A stretch of 64,000 bases of DNA from Oncomelania hupensis (Eukaryota > Mollusca > Gastropoda > Littorinimorpha > Pomatiopsidae), in the NCBI GenBank assembly GCA_036898135.1, contig CM072517.1, positions 62,366,769 to 62,430,768 of the forward strand, read 5' to 3'. Under the pieces are notes generated by a model. That model was not told the DNA's origin. It ran no database searches and was given only the letters and a program-made list of their open reading frames with translations. Each line of letters opens with the position of its first letter. The first letter of the stretch is position 1. This document shows, in pieces, positions 63,895 to 64,000 of the stretch. Made by a program: the position numbers and the translations under genes.

Positions 63895-64000
63895 TATCCT
63901 ATCCTATCTTATCCTGTCCCGTAACCCGGAGGTCGGAAGGGCACCACAGATGATCGTTTAACCAGCATACTCCATCTTTCTCTGTCCTCAGCAGCCCTGA
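63895..64000 (-). mobile_element. LINE family 1, 3' end, cut by the window
   Basis: TATCCTATCCTATCTTATCC at the 3' end, then the same C-terminal coding text as the 13-kb copy (ACCACAGATGATCGTTTAAC). Confidence 0.9.

Overview
The window is nuclear DNA of an animal, most likely a lophotrochozoan and probably a gastropod mollusc (an inference from repeat style, not from a marker gene). The reasons are a spliced minus-strand gene with canonical splice sites, many long di- and trinucleotide microsatellites, and a dense mixture of LINE, SINE-like, LTR, Tc1, Harbinger and Polinton elements. Nothing bacterial is present.

The only convincing host gene runs on the minus strand from about 34.7 kb down to 5.4 kb. 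Eight exons can be assembled whose splice phases all match. Most of the protein comes from one 4.8-kb exon (6095-10916), which carries about 36 tandem repeats of 13 residues followed by a long low-complexity tail. I do not recognise the family. The 5' end of the gene was not found.

The introns and flanks are filled with repeats. Between 0 and 5.1 kb there is a rearranged Gypsy element and a LINE fragment. Between 12 and 20.5 kb there are three 5'-truncated copies of one LINE family with (GGATA)n 3' tails, a solo LTR with perfect 5-bp target duplications, a 23-bp minisatellite and a complex inverted-repeat element. Between 20.7 and 25.1 kb a different LINE is split twice by a 0.7-kb retroposon, one copy of which carries a Tc1-like transposon. 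Two Harbinger elements lie back to back in a third LINE (25.9-29.2 kb). A 32-bp satellite of about 2.2 kb fills the intron next to exon 2.

The main find lies at 34.7-60 kb, where elements are nested. An L1-like LINE is split by a complete LTR retrotransposon (35271-59440, LTRs of about 1.52 kb, 5-bp target duplication GATTA, domain order Gag-protease-integrase-RT-RNase H, which is the unusual Gmr1-like order). Its 5' leader is in turn split by a 16.1-kb Polinton/Maverick (adintovirus-like) element (36921-53041) with terminal inverted repeats of about 155-170 bp. The Polinton encodes a protein-primed family B DNA polymerase, a Polinton-type capsid protein, a packaging ATPase, a retrovirus-type integrase and about ten further small or structural genes.

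Nearly every Polinton gene has the string T-A-A-A-A-A directly against its start codon, and several divergent gene pairs are separated by only 18-37 bp. This looks like a compact virus-type promoter set. Several Polinton genes are broken, and the polymerase has lost a catalytic aspartate, so this copy is a decaying one even though its integrase and ATPase are open.

From 60 to 64 kb there are a perfect 200-bp palindromic MITE, more SINE-like copies, microsatellites and the start of another LINE copy.
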